Assembly (NCBI RefSeq): GCF_013377885.1
Contig: NZ_JABKAU010000041.1
Coordinates: 1 to 33,005 of the forward strand
Source: Hymenobacter lapidiphilus
GTDB lineage: Bacteria; Bacteroidota; Bacteroidia; Cytophagales; Hymenobacteraceae
Direction of reading: 5' to 3'
DNA: 33,005 nt
Position numbers and translations under genes: made by a program
Part shown: piece after piece, positions 1 through 7,494 of the stretch
Layout of the letters: each line of letters opens with the position of its first letter
How positions within the stretch are numbered: position 1 is the stretch's first letter
Notes under the pieces: generated by a model
Databases searched by the model: none
Told to the model about the DNA's origin: nothing
The model's input: the letters and a program-made list of their open reading frames with translations, nothing else

Positions 1-1
1 T

Positions 2-664
2 TCGGGCAACAACCTCATCAAAAAGGCCACCCAGGTGCTGCTGGGCAAGCAAGTGCCCCGCGACGAAAGCGAGCGGGTCTACGACCTGCCCTTCGTGGGC
101 GTGAAGGCCCCGCAGTTCTCCTTCACCCGCCTGCCCGGCGCCGACCCGGTGATGCGCGTCGACATGGTGAGCACCGGCGAGGTAGGCTGCCTGGGCGACA
201 CCGCCGAGGAAGCCCTGCTGAAAGCCATGCTGAGCGTGGGCTACAAAATTCCCACCAAAACGGTGCTCATTTCCGGCGGCCCCATCACGTCGAAAGTGGC
301 GCTACTCTCCGCCACCCAGCTGCTGGTGAAGCGCGGCTACCAGATTTACGCCACGCAGGGTACCCACCGCTTCTTCGCCGAAAACAACGTACCATCGAGC
401 CTCCTTTATTGGCCCGACGATATGCAGGAGCCCAACGTGCTGACGTATATCAAGGAAAAGAAAATCGACCTGGTCATCAATATCCCGAAAAACCTCTCGA
501 AAGGCGAATTGGATAACGACTACAAAATCCGCCGCACGGCCGTGGATTCCGGCGTGGGTTTGCTGACCAATGCCCGACTGGCCAAGGCGTTCATTAAGGC
601 CTTTTGCACGCTGGAAATGAAGGACTTGAAGATTAAGAGCTGGAACGAGTACAAGGCGATGTAA
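2..664 (+). CDS. carB: Carbamoyl-phosphate synthase large subunit, C-terminal part (5' truncated by window)
   Basis: This is the last 220 residues of the ATP-dependent large subunit that makes carbamoyl phosphate from bicarbonate, ammonia and 2 ATP for arginine and pyrimidine synthesis. The reading frame is open from base 2 (SGNNLIKKATQVLLGK), so the gene continues to the left of the window. The visible part holds the end of the second ATP-grasp half and the C-terminal MGS-like allosteric domain, beginning near KTVLISGG and including YATQGTHRFFAENNV, LVINIPKNLSKGE and the typical IRRTAVDSGVGLLTNARLAK stretch. A carbamoyltransferase gene lies downstream on the same strand, which fits an arginine-dedicated copy. 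A hairpin with a T-run follows the stop codon. The identification is secure from the MGS-like domain. The full length, and whether carA is adjacent, cannot be seen. Confidence 0.95.
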   Translation, partial: SGNNLIKKATQVLLGKQVPRDESERVYDLPFVGVKAPQFSFTRLPGADPVMRVDMVSTGEVGCLGDTAEEALLKAMLSVGYKIPTKTVLISGGPITSKVALLSATQLLVKRGYQIYATQGTHRFFAENNVPSSLLYWPDDMQEPNVLTYIKEKKIDLVINIPKNLSKGELDNDYKIRRTAVDSGVGLLTNARLAKAFIKAFCTLEMKDLKIKSWNEYKAM

Positions 665-680
665 GTGCAAGTATTAGCAG

Positions 681-724
681 AAAACAACGTCATGCTGAGC
701 AGAGTCTAAGCACGACGTTGTTTT
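681..724 (+). terminator. Hairpin with T-run after carB
   Basis: A perfect 11-bp inverted repeat (aaaacaacgtc, 681-691, and its complement, 714-724) with a 22-base loop starts 16 bases after the carB stop and ends in a T-tract. It resembles a rho-independent terminator. The left arm and loop contain GTCATGCTGAGC, the core of the repeat seen at 5654 and 29066, so it may be a decayed copy reused as a terminator. Confidence 0.55.
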
Positions 725-742
725 TATTCTGACAAATTCTAG

Positions 743-1111
743 ATGAACAAGCATAAGATAATAACTTCCACTAAATCAAAGCAGACCTATAACCGTGTAT
801 TGGGGGTGGCCATATCTGTTTTAATTATGCTGAGCCTGCATTCTTATTTCGATAAGAAACAGAAAATGTTGAGTTACTCTACTACACGAGGAAAAGTCAT
901 CTGGCTTGGCATACCGTCAGGTATCAGAACCGGTCCTAGACAAGTAGAGTGTAGGTACTATGTTGATGGTAAGCCTTATCAACAAACGTTCTCGAGGGAA
1001 ATAGATCAATTGAAGATTGGGGACTGTCTGGAGATAAAGTATAGCCGAATAGATCCTGATATATCTGAGGTTGACTATGAAAAAGGCTTGATTACCTGCC
1101 AAGGCAAATAA
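743..1111 (+). CDS. Small membrane-anchored protein, DUF3592-like, A+T-rich
   Basis: This is a 122-residue protein of unknown function. It has one predicted N-terminal membrane segment (about residues 18-34, LGVAISVLIMLSL region) and a soluble domain containing RGKVIWLG, RYYVDGKPYQQTF, a GDCLEIKYS motif and DPDISEVDYEKG. This layout resembles DUF3592-type and related small proteins of Bacteroidota, but the match is by eye only. The start ATG follows an in-frame TAG directly. The gene is visibly richer in A and T than carB and argF' on either side and uses codons such as ATA and AGA that its neighbours avoid. It looks like an insertion into an arginine biosynthesis operon. A hairpin upstream separates it from carB. 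Confidence 0.75.
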   Translation: MNKHKIITSTKSKQTYNRVLGVAISVLIMLSLHSYFDKKQKMLSYSTTRGKVIWLGIPSGIRTGPRQVECRYYVDGKPYQQTFSREIDQLKIGDCLEIKYSRIDPDISEVDYEKGLITCQGK

Positions 1112-1176
1112 ATGTCCATAAGGTCGTTACTCCGACTACCAAATCACAGTGTGCTACTGTGACCACCATCCCCCAC

Positions 1177-2121
1177 ATGAAAAACTTCACCTCCTTCGCC
1201 GATGCGGGCGACTATAAAGCCCTGTTGCAGCAAGCCCTGGAAATCAAGGCCAACCCCTACGGGTACCAGCACATCGGGCGCAACAAAACTGTCGGCCTCA
1301 TCTTCTTCAACCCCAGTTTGCGCACCCGGCTTAGCTCGGTGAAGGCGGCCTACAACCTTGGGGCTCAGGTGTGGGTGCTGAACGCTGGTACCGACTCGTG
1401 GACGCTGGAAACGGCCGACGGCGCCGTGATGGACGGCTCGACCCAGGAGCACATCAAGGAGGCCATTGCCGTGATGAGCCAGTACTGCGACGTGCTGGGC
1501 GTGCGCACCTTCCCCACGCTCACCGATAAGGAAGCCGATTATAGCGAGGTCTTCTTCAACAAGATTCTCAGCTACGCCACGGTGCCCGTCATCAGCCTCG
1601 AAAGCGCCACGTTACACCCGCTACAAAGCTTCACCGACCTACTCACGGTGGCCGAAACCAAGCGTACCGAGCACGTGAAAGTGGTACTCACCTGGGCTCC
1701 GCACGTGCGCGCGCTGCCCCAGTGCGTGCCCAACTCGTTCTGCGACTGGTTCACCGATATCGACTGGGTGGACCTGGTCATCACCCACCCCGAAGGCTAC
1801 GAATTGGACCCCAAATTCACCCGCGGGGCCCGCATCGAGTACGACCAGCAAAAGGCCCTGGCCGGCGCCGACTTCGTGCAGGCCAAAAACTGGAGCAGCT
1901 ACTACGACTACGGCCAGGTGCTCAGCACCGACCCCGACTGGATGCTGACGCCCGCCCACATGGCCCTCACCAACGACGCCAAGTTCCTGCATTGCCTGCC
2001 CGTGCGCCGCAACGTGGAGGTGTCGGACGCCGTGCTCGATTCGCCCAACTCACTCATCATCCAGGAAGCCGGCAACCGCACCTTTGCCATGCAAACAGTA
2101 CTGCACGAGCTGTTGAAGTAG
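1177..2121 (+). CDS. argF': N-acyl-L-ornithine carbamoyltransferase (ArgF' type)
   Basis: This enzyme transfers carbamoyl phosphate to N-acetyl- or N-succinyl-L-ornithine in the acylated arginine pathway known from Xanthomonas and Bacteroides. Visible motifs are the phosphate-binding loop SLRTR (residues 47-51), HPLQS (147-151), TWAPHVRALPQ and HCLPVRRN (from 272). The start at 1177 (MKNFTSF) is preferred because Bacteroides ArgF' starts MKKFT and its known numbering then lines up. A GTG at 1159 would add six residues. The 314-residue length is normal. At the specificity position (Pro90 in the B. fragilis succinyl enzyme, Glu92 in the X. campestris acetyl enzyme) this protein has Gln90, so the acyl group used cannot be read directly. 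carB lies upstream with one foreign-looking gene between them. Confidence 0.93.
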   Translation: MKNFTSFADAGDYKALLQQALEIKANPYGYQHIGRNKTVGLIFFNPSLRTRLSSVKAAYNLGAQVWVLNAGTDSWTLETADGAVMDGSTQEHIKEAIAVMSQYCDVLGVRTFPTLTDKEADYSEVFFNKILSYATVPVISLESATLHPLQSFTDLLTVAETKRTEHVKVVLTWAPHVRALPQCVPNSFCDWFTDIDWVDLVITHPEGYELDPKFTRGARIEYDQQKALAGADFVQAKNWSSYYDYGQVLSTDPDWMLTPAHMALTNDAKFLHCLPVRRNVEVSDAVLDSPNSLIIQEAGNRTFAMQTVLHELLK

Positions 2122-2132
2122 GGGAGAGGTCG

Positions 2133-2181
2133 GTTCTGCCAGGTAAGAGTGGAGCTTGCACCCGCCCCTACCTGGCAGAAC
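2133..2181. repeat. 13-bp inverted repeat after argF'
   Basis: The arms gttctgccaggta (2133-2145) and its exact complement (2169-2181) flank 23 bases, starting 12 bases after the argF' stop. There is no T-run, so it is a weak terminator candidate. It directly precedes the GTAGGGGCGGGG repeats and may belong to the same repeat cluster. Confidence 0.6.
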
Positions 2182-2198
2182 GAGAACATGGAAACGCT

Positions 2199-2362
2199 GT
2201 AGGGGCGGGGCTTGTCCCCGCCCGCCGTTGAACGATACCGGTAGAACGGACATGTAAATGAAGTAGGGGCGGGGCCTGCTTCCGCCCGCCGTTAGGGTAT
2301 GCTATTGCACAGAACCAAGCGTAGCTGTTCGAGGGGCGGGCGGGGACAAGCCCCGCCCCTAC
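2199..2362. repeat. Three-copy REP-like cluster, GTAG plus GC-rich hairpin
   Basis: There are two direct copies of about 31 bases (2199-2229 and 2263-2293) and one inverted copy (2335-2362). Copy 1 is GTAG (2199-2202) followed by an 8-bp hairpin GGGCGGGG (2203-2210), loop CTTGT, CCCCGCCC (2216-2223). Copy 2 has a changed loop and a shorter 6-bp stem. The direct-plus-inverted arrangement and the GTAG next to a hairpin match the architecture of REP sequences mobilised by RAYT (TnpA-REP) proteins. The cluster fills most of the 265-bp gap between argF' and the GHL10 gene. Confidence 0.8.
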
Positions 2363-2373
2363 GATTTTACCCC

Positions 2374-2381
2374 TAAATTTG
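2374..2381 (+). promoter_or_regulatory. -7 box TAAATTTG for the GHL10 gene
   Basis: TAAATTTG matches the Bacteroidota -7 consensus TAnnTTTG exactly and ends only 5 bases before the ATG at 2387, implying a transcript with almost no leader. No good -33 TTG is visible, because that position lies inside the REP-like cluster. Confidence 0.5.
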
Positions 2382-2386
2382 CGGCA

Positions 2387-4189
2387 ATGCTCGTATTGCC
2401 TACCGCCGCCCGCCCGTTTGTTCTGTTATTGATTGCCTGCCTGCTGACCACTGTGTCGCCGGTGTGGGCCCAAGAGGCCGGGGTGCCGCCAAAGCGGGAG
2501 TTGCGGGGCGTGTGGATTGCCACGGTGGAGAACATCGACTGGCCCAGCAGCCGCAACCTGAGTCCCGAGCAGCAGCGCCGCGAGTACCGCCGCATCCTCG
2601 ACGACCACCAGCGCACCGGCATCAACGCCGTGTTTGTGCAGGTGCGGCCCGCTTCCGATGCCTTTTACGCCAGCGAGCTGGAGCCTTGGAGCAAGTGGCT
2701 AACCGGCACCCAGGGCAAGGCGCCCGCGCCCTACTACGACCCGCTGCCGTTCCTGATTGAGGAAGCCCACAACCGCGGTATGGAGTTCCATGCCTGGTTC
2801 AACCCCTACCGGGCCACCATGGACACGCTCACGCGCCGGCTCGCGCCCAACCACCCGTACCGGCAGCATCCGGAGTGGTTTCTGCGCTACTCGGGCAAGC
2901 TGCTCTACAACCCTGGGCTGCCCGAAGTGCGCGCCTACATCAATCGCGTGATTCTGGACGTGGTGCGCCGCTACGACATCGACGGGGTACACTTCGACGA
3001 CTACTTCTACCCGTATCCGGAGGCTAAAAAGGTGATTGAGGACCAGGATGCCTTCGCCCGCTACAACCCCGACAACCTGAAGCTGGCCGACTGGCGCCGT
3101 CAGAACGTGAACCTGCTCATCCGCGACCTGCACGAGTCCATCAGCAGCACCAAGCGCTGGGTGAAGTTCGGCATCTCGCCTTTCGGCGTGTGGCGCAACC
3201 AGCGCACCGACCCCAACGGCTCCGACACCCGCGCCTTCGAGGGCTACGACGGCCTGTATGCCGACGCGCTGGAATGGACCCGCCAGGGGTGGGTTGATTA
3301 CCTGCTGCCCCAGCTGTACTGGAGCACCGGCTTCGCGGTAGCCCGCTACCCCACGCTGGTCGAATGGTGGGCCCGCAACGCCAACGGCCGCCACGTATAC
3401 ATCGGCCACGGTGCTTACCGCATGCTCGAAAACACCAAGGCCGACACCGTGTGGCGCAACCCGCGCGAGCTGCCCCGGCAGGTGCGCCTGAACCGTACGT
3501 ATCCCGCCGAGCTGCAGGGTAGCGTATTCTTCAGTTCGAAGTCGCTCATGGCCAATCCGCTACGCACCACCGACTCGCTGCGGCAGCACGAGTTTCGCTA
3601 CCCGGCCCTGCCGCCGACCATGCCCTGGATTGATGCCGTGCCGCCGCTGCCGCCCCAGCGCCTGACCGTTACAGCCAGCACTGCCGCCAACGTGCTCACC
3701 TGGCAGCCCGCCCCGCCCGCTCCCGACGGCGACCGGGCTAGCTACTACGCCCTCTACCGCTTCACGCCCGACCAAACGCCCCGTCCCGACGACCCGCGCA
3801 ACCTGCTGGCCCTGGTACGGACAAGCCCCGGCACCGGCCTCGTTTTCGCCGATACCACCGCCCGCCCCGGCCAGGCCTATGCTTATTACCTCACCTCCCT
3901 CGACCGCCTGCACAACGAAAGTCGCCCGATGTGGGTGCGCACCACCGGCCGCGCTGCCGAAATAGTAATAGCCCAAGCCCCACCTGAACCCACGCCCGAA
4001 CCGGCCTCCGTAACGCCACCCACGCCCCAGCCGAATCCGGCCCCTGCTCCGGTAGGCGAAACCCCGGCCCCACGTCCGCCCGTTGTGCGGCCCGCTCCAG
4101 GTCCTCCAGCCCCCACCAAAGTCAAGATAAAAACCAAGACGAAAAAGCGTGGTGGCTTTTTCGAGCGCGTCTTCGGCGGCCGGCGGTGA
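2387..4189 (+). CDS. Exported GHL10-family (DUF187) glycosyl-hydrolase-like protein with Fn3-like domain
   Basis: This 600-residue secreted protein has a clear Sec signal peptide (residues 1-28, ending PVWA before QE). Residues about 38-400 are a GHL10 TIM-barrel domain: RELRGVWIATVENIDWPSS at its start, AWFNPYRA, then DGVHFDDYFYPYPE (D199-E212) with carboxylates in the expected active-site strand, and FGISPFGVW. Relatives include YngK and the E. coli peptidoglycan glucosidase DigH, which cleaves denuded glycan strands; a similar role is an inference. Residues about 420-515 resemble a fibronectin type III domain (LTVTASTAANVLTWQP, YYALYRF). A proline-rich linker (about 525-572) and a strongly basic tail (KVKIKTKTKKRGG) follow, unusual for a secreted enzyme and perhaps binding acidic cell-surface polymers. 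It stands alone, ending in a strong bidirectional terminator. Confidence 0.88.
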   Translation: MLVLPTAARPFVLLLIACLLTTVSPVWAQEAGVPPKRELRGVWIATVENIDWPSSRNLSPEQQRREYRRILDDHQRTGINAVFVQVRPASDAFYASELEPWSKWLTGTQGKAPAPYYDPLPFLIEEAHNRGMEFHAWFNPYRATMDTLTRRLAPNHPYRQHPEWFLRYSGKLLYNPGLPEVRAYINRVILDVVRRYDIDGVHFDDYFYPYPEAKKVIEDQDAFARYNPDNLKLADWRRQNVNLLIRDLHESISSTKRWVKFGISPFGVWRNQRTDPNGSDTRAFEGYDGLYADALEWTRQGWVDYLLPQLYWSTGFAVARYPTLVEWWARNANGRHVYIGHGAYRMLENTKADTVWRNPRELPRQVRLNRTYPAELQGSVFFSSKSLMANPLRTTDSLRQHEFRYPALPPTMPWIDAVPPLPPQRLTVTASTAANVLTWQPAPPAPDGDRASYYALYRFTPDQTPRPDDPRNLLALVRTSPGTGLVFADTTARPGQAYAYYLTSLDRLHNESRPMWVRTTGRAAEIVIAQAPPEPTPEPASVTPPTPQPNPAPAPVGETPAPRPPVVRPAPGPPAPTKVKIKTKTKKRGGFFERVFGGRR

Positions 4190-4250
4190 CCTTGTCTTAC
4201 TTAGTTGTTAGCTGAGAGTTTATAACTTTTGTTCAGGAGAGGCAGACATT

Positions 4251-4310
4251 GCGAACAAACGAAAAGGGCCCTGCACTCAGTTGAGTGCAGGGCCCTTTTC
4301 GTTTGTTCGC
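4251..4310. terminator. Bidirectional terminator between convergent genes
   Basis: A perfect 29-bp inverted repeat (4251-4279 and 4282-4310) has a 2-base centre. Its stem contains agggccctgcactca flanked by an A-tract on one side and a T-tract on the other. It lies midway between the convergent GHL10 and lipoprotein genes, so it can stop transcription from both sides. Confidence 0.88.
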
Positions 4311-4321
4311 CTAACGGCTAA

Positions 4322-5602
4322 CTACAGCGCCTTTATAGCCAGCGTAACAGTTACATCCGTGGTGGAAGTGCGGTTGAGGCCGGTGACGGTGAAGATGGCG
4401 TACTGGTCGAGGCCACGCAGGCGGGCGATGATAACGTCGCCGACGAGCACGTTATCAAGCTGGGCTACCTGGCTGGCGGCGGCCGTGGCCTGGTAGGTCT
4501 GGCGGATGCTGTTGAGCGTGGCGTTGGTATAAGCCGCTGCGCCGCCGGTGGCCACACGCACAAACTTCGTCGTGTTGAGGGCCTGCAGGCGTACCGCATT
4601 GCCGGCTGTGCTGGTAATGGCTACGTCTTTGGTCGCAATGGGAGAGGCGGCTGCTACCGGCGCGAAGGTCGTCAGGTCGAAGGCGGCCAGGTCGCCGCCG
4701 GTGGTGCCGGTGTAGCTGAGCGTGGCGGTGCGTGCGGCGGCTAAGGGCGTGGCCGCGACGGGCGTGAAGGCGACAGCCGTGACCGTGGCCGAGCGGGTGC
4801 TTGGCGGCACGCTCAGGAAGCGGCTTTTGGCTTCGAAGCGAAACACCACCGGCTGGCCCGCGCTGCCGGCCGGTAGCGCGGCATCGACGTTTACGGTGGT
4901 GGCGGCTCCGCTCTGGGCACCGGCTACCGGCACGCGCTGGCGGGCAAAGCGCCGCTCGGCAGCCGTACCCACCTTCACATAGGTAATCAAGCTGTCGATA
5001 TCCTTGTACAGAATACCAGTGGCCGTGAACGAGGAGGCGGTATTAATGCCGCCTTCGTTGATGACTACCGGAAAGCGCACCACGTCGCCGGGAGCGGGTG
5101 ATGCACCGGTTGGCAGGGTTACGTTGGTCGGGGCATTGAGGCGGATGATAGGCGTGGCCTCGGCCAGCCGGAAGCTGAAGTTACGGCCCTTGATCTGGCC
5201 GTTGGTGCTTACCAGCAGAGCATCCACCTTCACGTTGGCTTTGTTGGCACCGGCCGGCACCACGTAGTTCACCACCAGTGTATCGGCCTGCCGGATGCGC
5301 GAGAAGGACGCCTTGTACGGAATCGTGGTGACCAGCGTCGAGTCGCGGCCGGGCTCTATTTTCTGGTAAATCCGGATTTCCTTGATCGGGTCGGTTTGGG
5401 GGGCGAAGCGCAGCTCGAACGGCACTACCTCGCCGGTAGCGTACTTGGTGGCCGTGCCCAAGGCGTTGGTGGAGAAGGTGGGGAACTGGGGCCCGACTTC
5501 GGAGTAGTACGTATCCAGCTCCTTCTCGCAGCTGCTCAACAGCAGCACCGCCGCCAGCGGCAGCAGCCGGGCCGGACGGGAAAACAGAGGCGTAGAGTTC
5601 AT
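4322..5602 (-). CDS. Lipoprotein of unknown function, third gene of the left SusCD locus
   Basis: This is a 426-residue predicted surface or periplasmic lipoprotein with signal peptide and lipobox LLSSC (Cys25) followed by EKELD. The remainder is rich in Ala, Thr and Val with beta-strand-like stretches and resembles tandem Ig-like folds (for example RNFSFRLAEATPIIRLNAP and VVFRFEAKSRFLSVPPSTR), but no specific family was recognised. It follows susD in the same direction. By position it could be a surface glycan- or ligand-binding lipoprotein of the kind usual as the third gene of Sus-like loci. The start at 5602 is chosen because the open frame upstream (from 5677) is made from a repeat element and lacks a signal peptide. 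A REP-like element separates it from susD, so its expression may be uncoupled. Confidence 0.85.
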   Translation of the reverse strand: MNSTPLFSRPARLLPLAAVLLLSSCEKELDTYYSEVGPQFPTFSTNALGTATKYATGEVVPFELRFAPQTDPIKEIRIYQKIEPGRDSTLVTTIPYKASFSRIRQADTLVVNYVVPAGANKANVKVDALLVSTNGQIKGRNFSFRLAEATPIIRLNAPTNVTLPTGASPAPGDVVRFPVVINEGGINTASSFTATGILYKDIDSLITYVKVGTAAERRFARQRVPVAGAQSGAATTVNVDAALPAGSAGQPVVFRFEAKSRFLSVPPSTRSATVTAVAFTPVAATPLAAARTATLSYTGTTGGDLAAFDLTTFAPVAAASPIATKDVAITSTAGNAVRLQALNTTKFVRVATGGAAAYTNATLNSIRQTYQATAAASQVAQLDNVLVGDVIIARLRGLDQYAIFTVTGLNRTSTTDVTVTLAIKAL

Positions 5603-5653
5603 ATCAAAAGGGAAAAAGTCGAAAGAGGATGGGGGAGAACGGGTAACGCACCC

Positions 5654-5757
5654 GTCATGCTGAGCTTGCCGAAGCATCTATACCGCTTCGTGGTAGAGTT
5701 GGCTAACCCAACTGAGTTGGTGTTGCGATAGAGATGCTTCGGCAGGCTCAGCATGAC
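5654..5757. repeat. REP-like doublet, GTCATGCTGAGC family
   Basis: Arms of 26 bp (5654-5679 and 5732-5757) match at 25 positions and begin with GTCATGCTGAGC. Each arm can itself fold, pairing ATGCT with AGCAT. The element lies between susD and the downstream lipoprotein gene and creates two misleading open-frame starts (MLRQAQHD) on opposite strands. Another copy is at 29066-29155. Confidence 0.88.
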
Positions 5758-5793
5758 AAGTACGTTGGCAACATCAGCACGACAGGTTGCCTT

Positions 5794-7383
5794 TTAAGGC
5801 CGGTCGAACCACAAGGGCTTACCGATGTAGTCGTCGTTGGTGGTGGCACCAGCTTCGGAGAACTGGCGGGCTACTTCCTCGGGGTTATACAGGGTTTCGG
5901 TGGCACCCGGCAGCAGGCGGCGCGGGAAGCGCAGTTTGGGGTCGGGGTTACCCGACAGGTCCGCGTTTACGCTGTTGCCGGTTGGGTACTGGAAGTTCAC
6001 GTACACGTCGGAGCTGAAGTCGTAGCGGCGCATGTCGGTCCACGACTCGGGGTTGAGGAACATAGCAATGTACTTCTGCTCCATGATGGCGCGGGGCACG
6101 GCGGGGTTGGTAGGGGAGGCCAGCTGCTCGGCCGTCTGGGCCACGGCGGCGCTGTTGAGGTAGGTCGTAATCTGGGCCGGCGTGATGACGGGGAACGTAA
6201 CATTTGGCGCGGCAAAGGTGCCGCCCACCCCGATTTTAGCCATGTGTGCTCGAATGCCCTCTTTGTAAGCCGTCAGGGCCCGGGTTTTGTTGCCTGCTTT
6301 AAAGGCGGCCTCGGCCTCGATGAATTTGAGCTCGTGGTAGGTAATCACCTCGAAGTAGCCCAGGTCGCGAGCGTACCAGCTGGCATAGAAATCGGTGAGG
6401 GTGCTGCCCGGCGTGAGGTTGGTGCCGGCAGGCGTACCGGCGCCGGGAGCCGCTCCGGTGCTGGTGGTGGGGGCCATAATGCCGAAGCGTGGGTCGGTTA
6501 CGCCCGGAAACCTATTGCCATCGAGGTAGTCGAGGAAGTTGTTCGAGAACGTGGCCGTGCCGAAGTTGGACCGCGTGGTACCGAAGATGTTGGTGGTATT
6601 GACCAGGGGCGCCACCGCCGCCTGGAACTGCAGCTGGGCATCGTCGGTCGTGGCCTTAAAGCCCTTGTCGACCAGGGCCAGCACGGCGTTGGGGTCGTAG
6701 CTGGCTTTTTTGGTTAGGTGGTTGAGCTGTCGGGCCTTGAGCGAGTAGGCCAGCTTAACCCACTTGGTCGGGTCACCTTTGTACAGAATGTCGCCACTCT
6801 CGCTGGGCGAGGTGCTGTAGAAGGGCCGCGTGTTTTCGCTGGCGGGCTTGCTCATCTCCACAATGCCCTCATCGAGCAGCTGGTTGATGGACGCGTACAG
6901 CTGCTCCTGCGAGTCGTACTTGGGCTTGTAGTTGGCCCCGCCCTGGTAGGCTTCGGAGTAGGGCACGTCGCCCATCATGTCGGTGAGGTGGGCCAGAATC
7001 AGGGCCTGCATAATCTTGCCTGCGCCCACGTAGTACACCGACCCCTCGGCCTGCGCCGCCTTTATCATGGGCGGAATGTTGCCACCCGACTGAAAGTAGG
7101 AGTAGTTGAACGTGTTGGTGCTCTGGGCGTTGGTGAAGCGGTACTGGTCGTTGCCGCCGCTGTTCACGGTACGGCTCACAATGTACTGTTCGATATACGG
7201 CGTACGCAGACTGGTGAACATCTGCGTTTGAATGCCGTTGGCGATGATGTTGGGCAGCAGGAAGTTGGGCGTGGCCTCGGAGGGGTTATTGGGGTTGTCG
7301 TTCACGTCGAGAAAACTCTCGCACGAGCTCAAGGCCCCGGTTCCACCCACAAGCAGCCCCAGAAACAGAAGATATTTTTTCAT
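5794..7383 (-). CDS. SusD/RagB-family outer-membrane lipoprotein (SusD-like_2 subtype)
   Basis: This 529-residue lipoprotein captures ligand at the cell surface and sits as a lid on the partner SusC transporter. The signal peptide ends in lipobox LSSC (Cys21), followed by ESFLDVNDNPNNPSEATPNFLLPN, the usual start of the SusD-like_2 subgroup. Helical TPR-like segments follow (for example AGKIMQALILAHLTDMMGDV and YHELKFIEAEAAFKAGNKTRA), and the C-terminal part includes YIAMFLNPESWTDMRRYDF, characteristic of the family. It lies 111 bases after the susC stop; the gap contains a long stem-loop that could set the SusC:SusD ratio. The ligand is unknown. SusD-like_2 proteins are often found in loci without glycoside hydrolases, as here. 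Confidence 0.95.
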   Translation of the reverse strand: MKKYLLFLGLLVGGTGALSSCESFLDVNDNPNNPSEATPNFLLPNIIANGIQTQMFTSLRTPYIEQYIVSRTVNSGGNDQYRFTNAQSTNTFNYSYFQSGGNIPPMIKAAQAEGSVYYVGAGKIMQALILAHLTDMMGDVPYSEAYQGGANYKPKYDSQEQLYASINQLLDEGIVEMSKPASENTRPFYSTSPSESGDILYKGDPTKWVKLAYSLKARQLNHLTKKASYDPNAVLALVDKGFKATTDDAQLQFQAAVAPLVNTTNIFGTTRSNFGTATFSNNFLDYLDGNRFPGVTDPRFGIMAPTTSTGAAPGAGTPAGTNLTPGSTLTDFYASWYARDLGYFEVITYHELKFIEAEAAFKAGNKTRALTAYKEGIRAHMAKIGVGGTFAAPNVTFPVITPAQITTYLNSAAVAQTAEQLASPTNPAVPRAIMEQKYIAMFLNPESWTDMRRYDFSSDVYVNFQYPTGNSVNADLSGNPDPKLRFPRRLLPGATETLYNPEEVARQFSEAGATTNDDYIGKPLWFDRP

Positions 7384-7416
7384 TGTCGTGTAGTTAAGCT
7401 GTGGTCTGCTAGCGGT

Positions 7417-7483
7417 TAGCTGCTGGCTGGTCAGCGGTGCTTTCTGTAAGACCAGAAAGCAAGTCGCTATCAGCCAATAGCTA
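7417..7483 (-). promoter_or_regulatory. Long stem-loop between susC and susD
   Basis: A perfect 8-bp stem (gctttctg 7439-7446 with cagaaagc 7453-7460, loop 6) sits at the top of a longer imperfect pairing between 7417-7436 and 7465-7483. It occupies the middle of the susC-susD gap inside a predicted operon, so it may act as an attenuator or mRNA processing/stability element. No U-run follows the stem. Confidence 0.45.
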
Positions 7484-7494
7484 GCAGCTTATCA

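Noticed and set aside
1159..1176. GTG start for argF' six codons upstream
   Set aside because: The family starts at MKxFT; the ATG at 1177 fits homologue numbering.
2199..2362. Possible CRISPR array
   Set aside because: There are only three copies, one inverted, spacing is irregular and no cas genes are present; a REP-like cluster explains it better.
5734..6717. 327-codon plus-strand open frame opposite susD
   Set aside because: It starts inside a repeat element and is antisense to a conserved susD; it is Gly/Val-rich with no domain.
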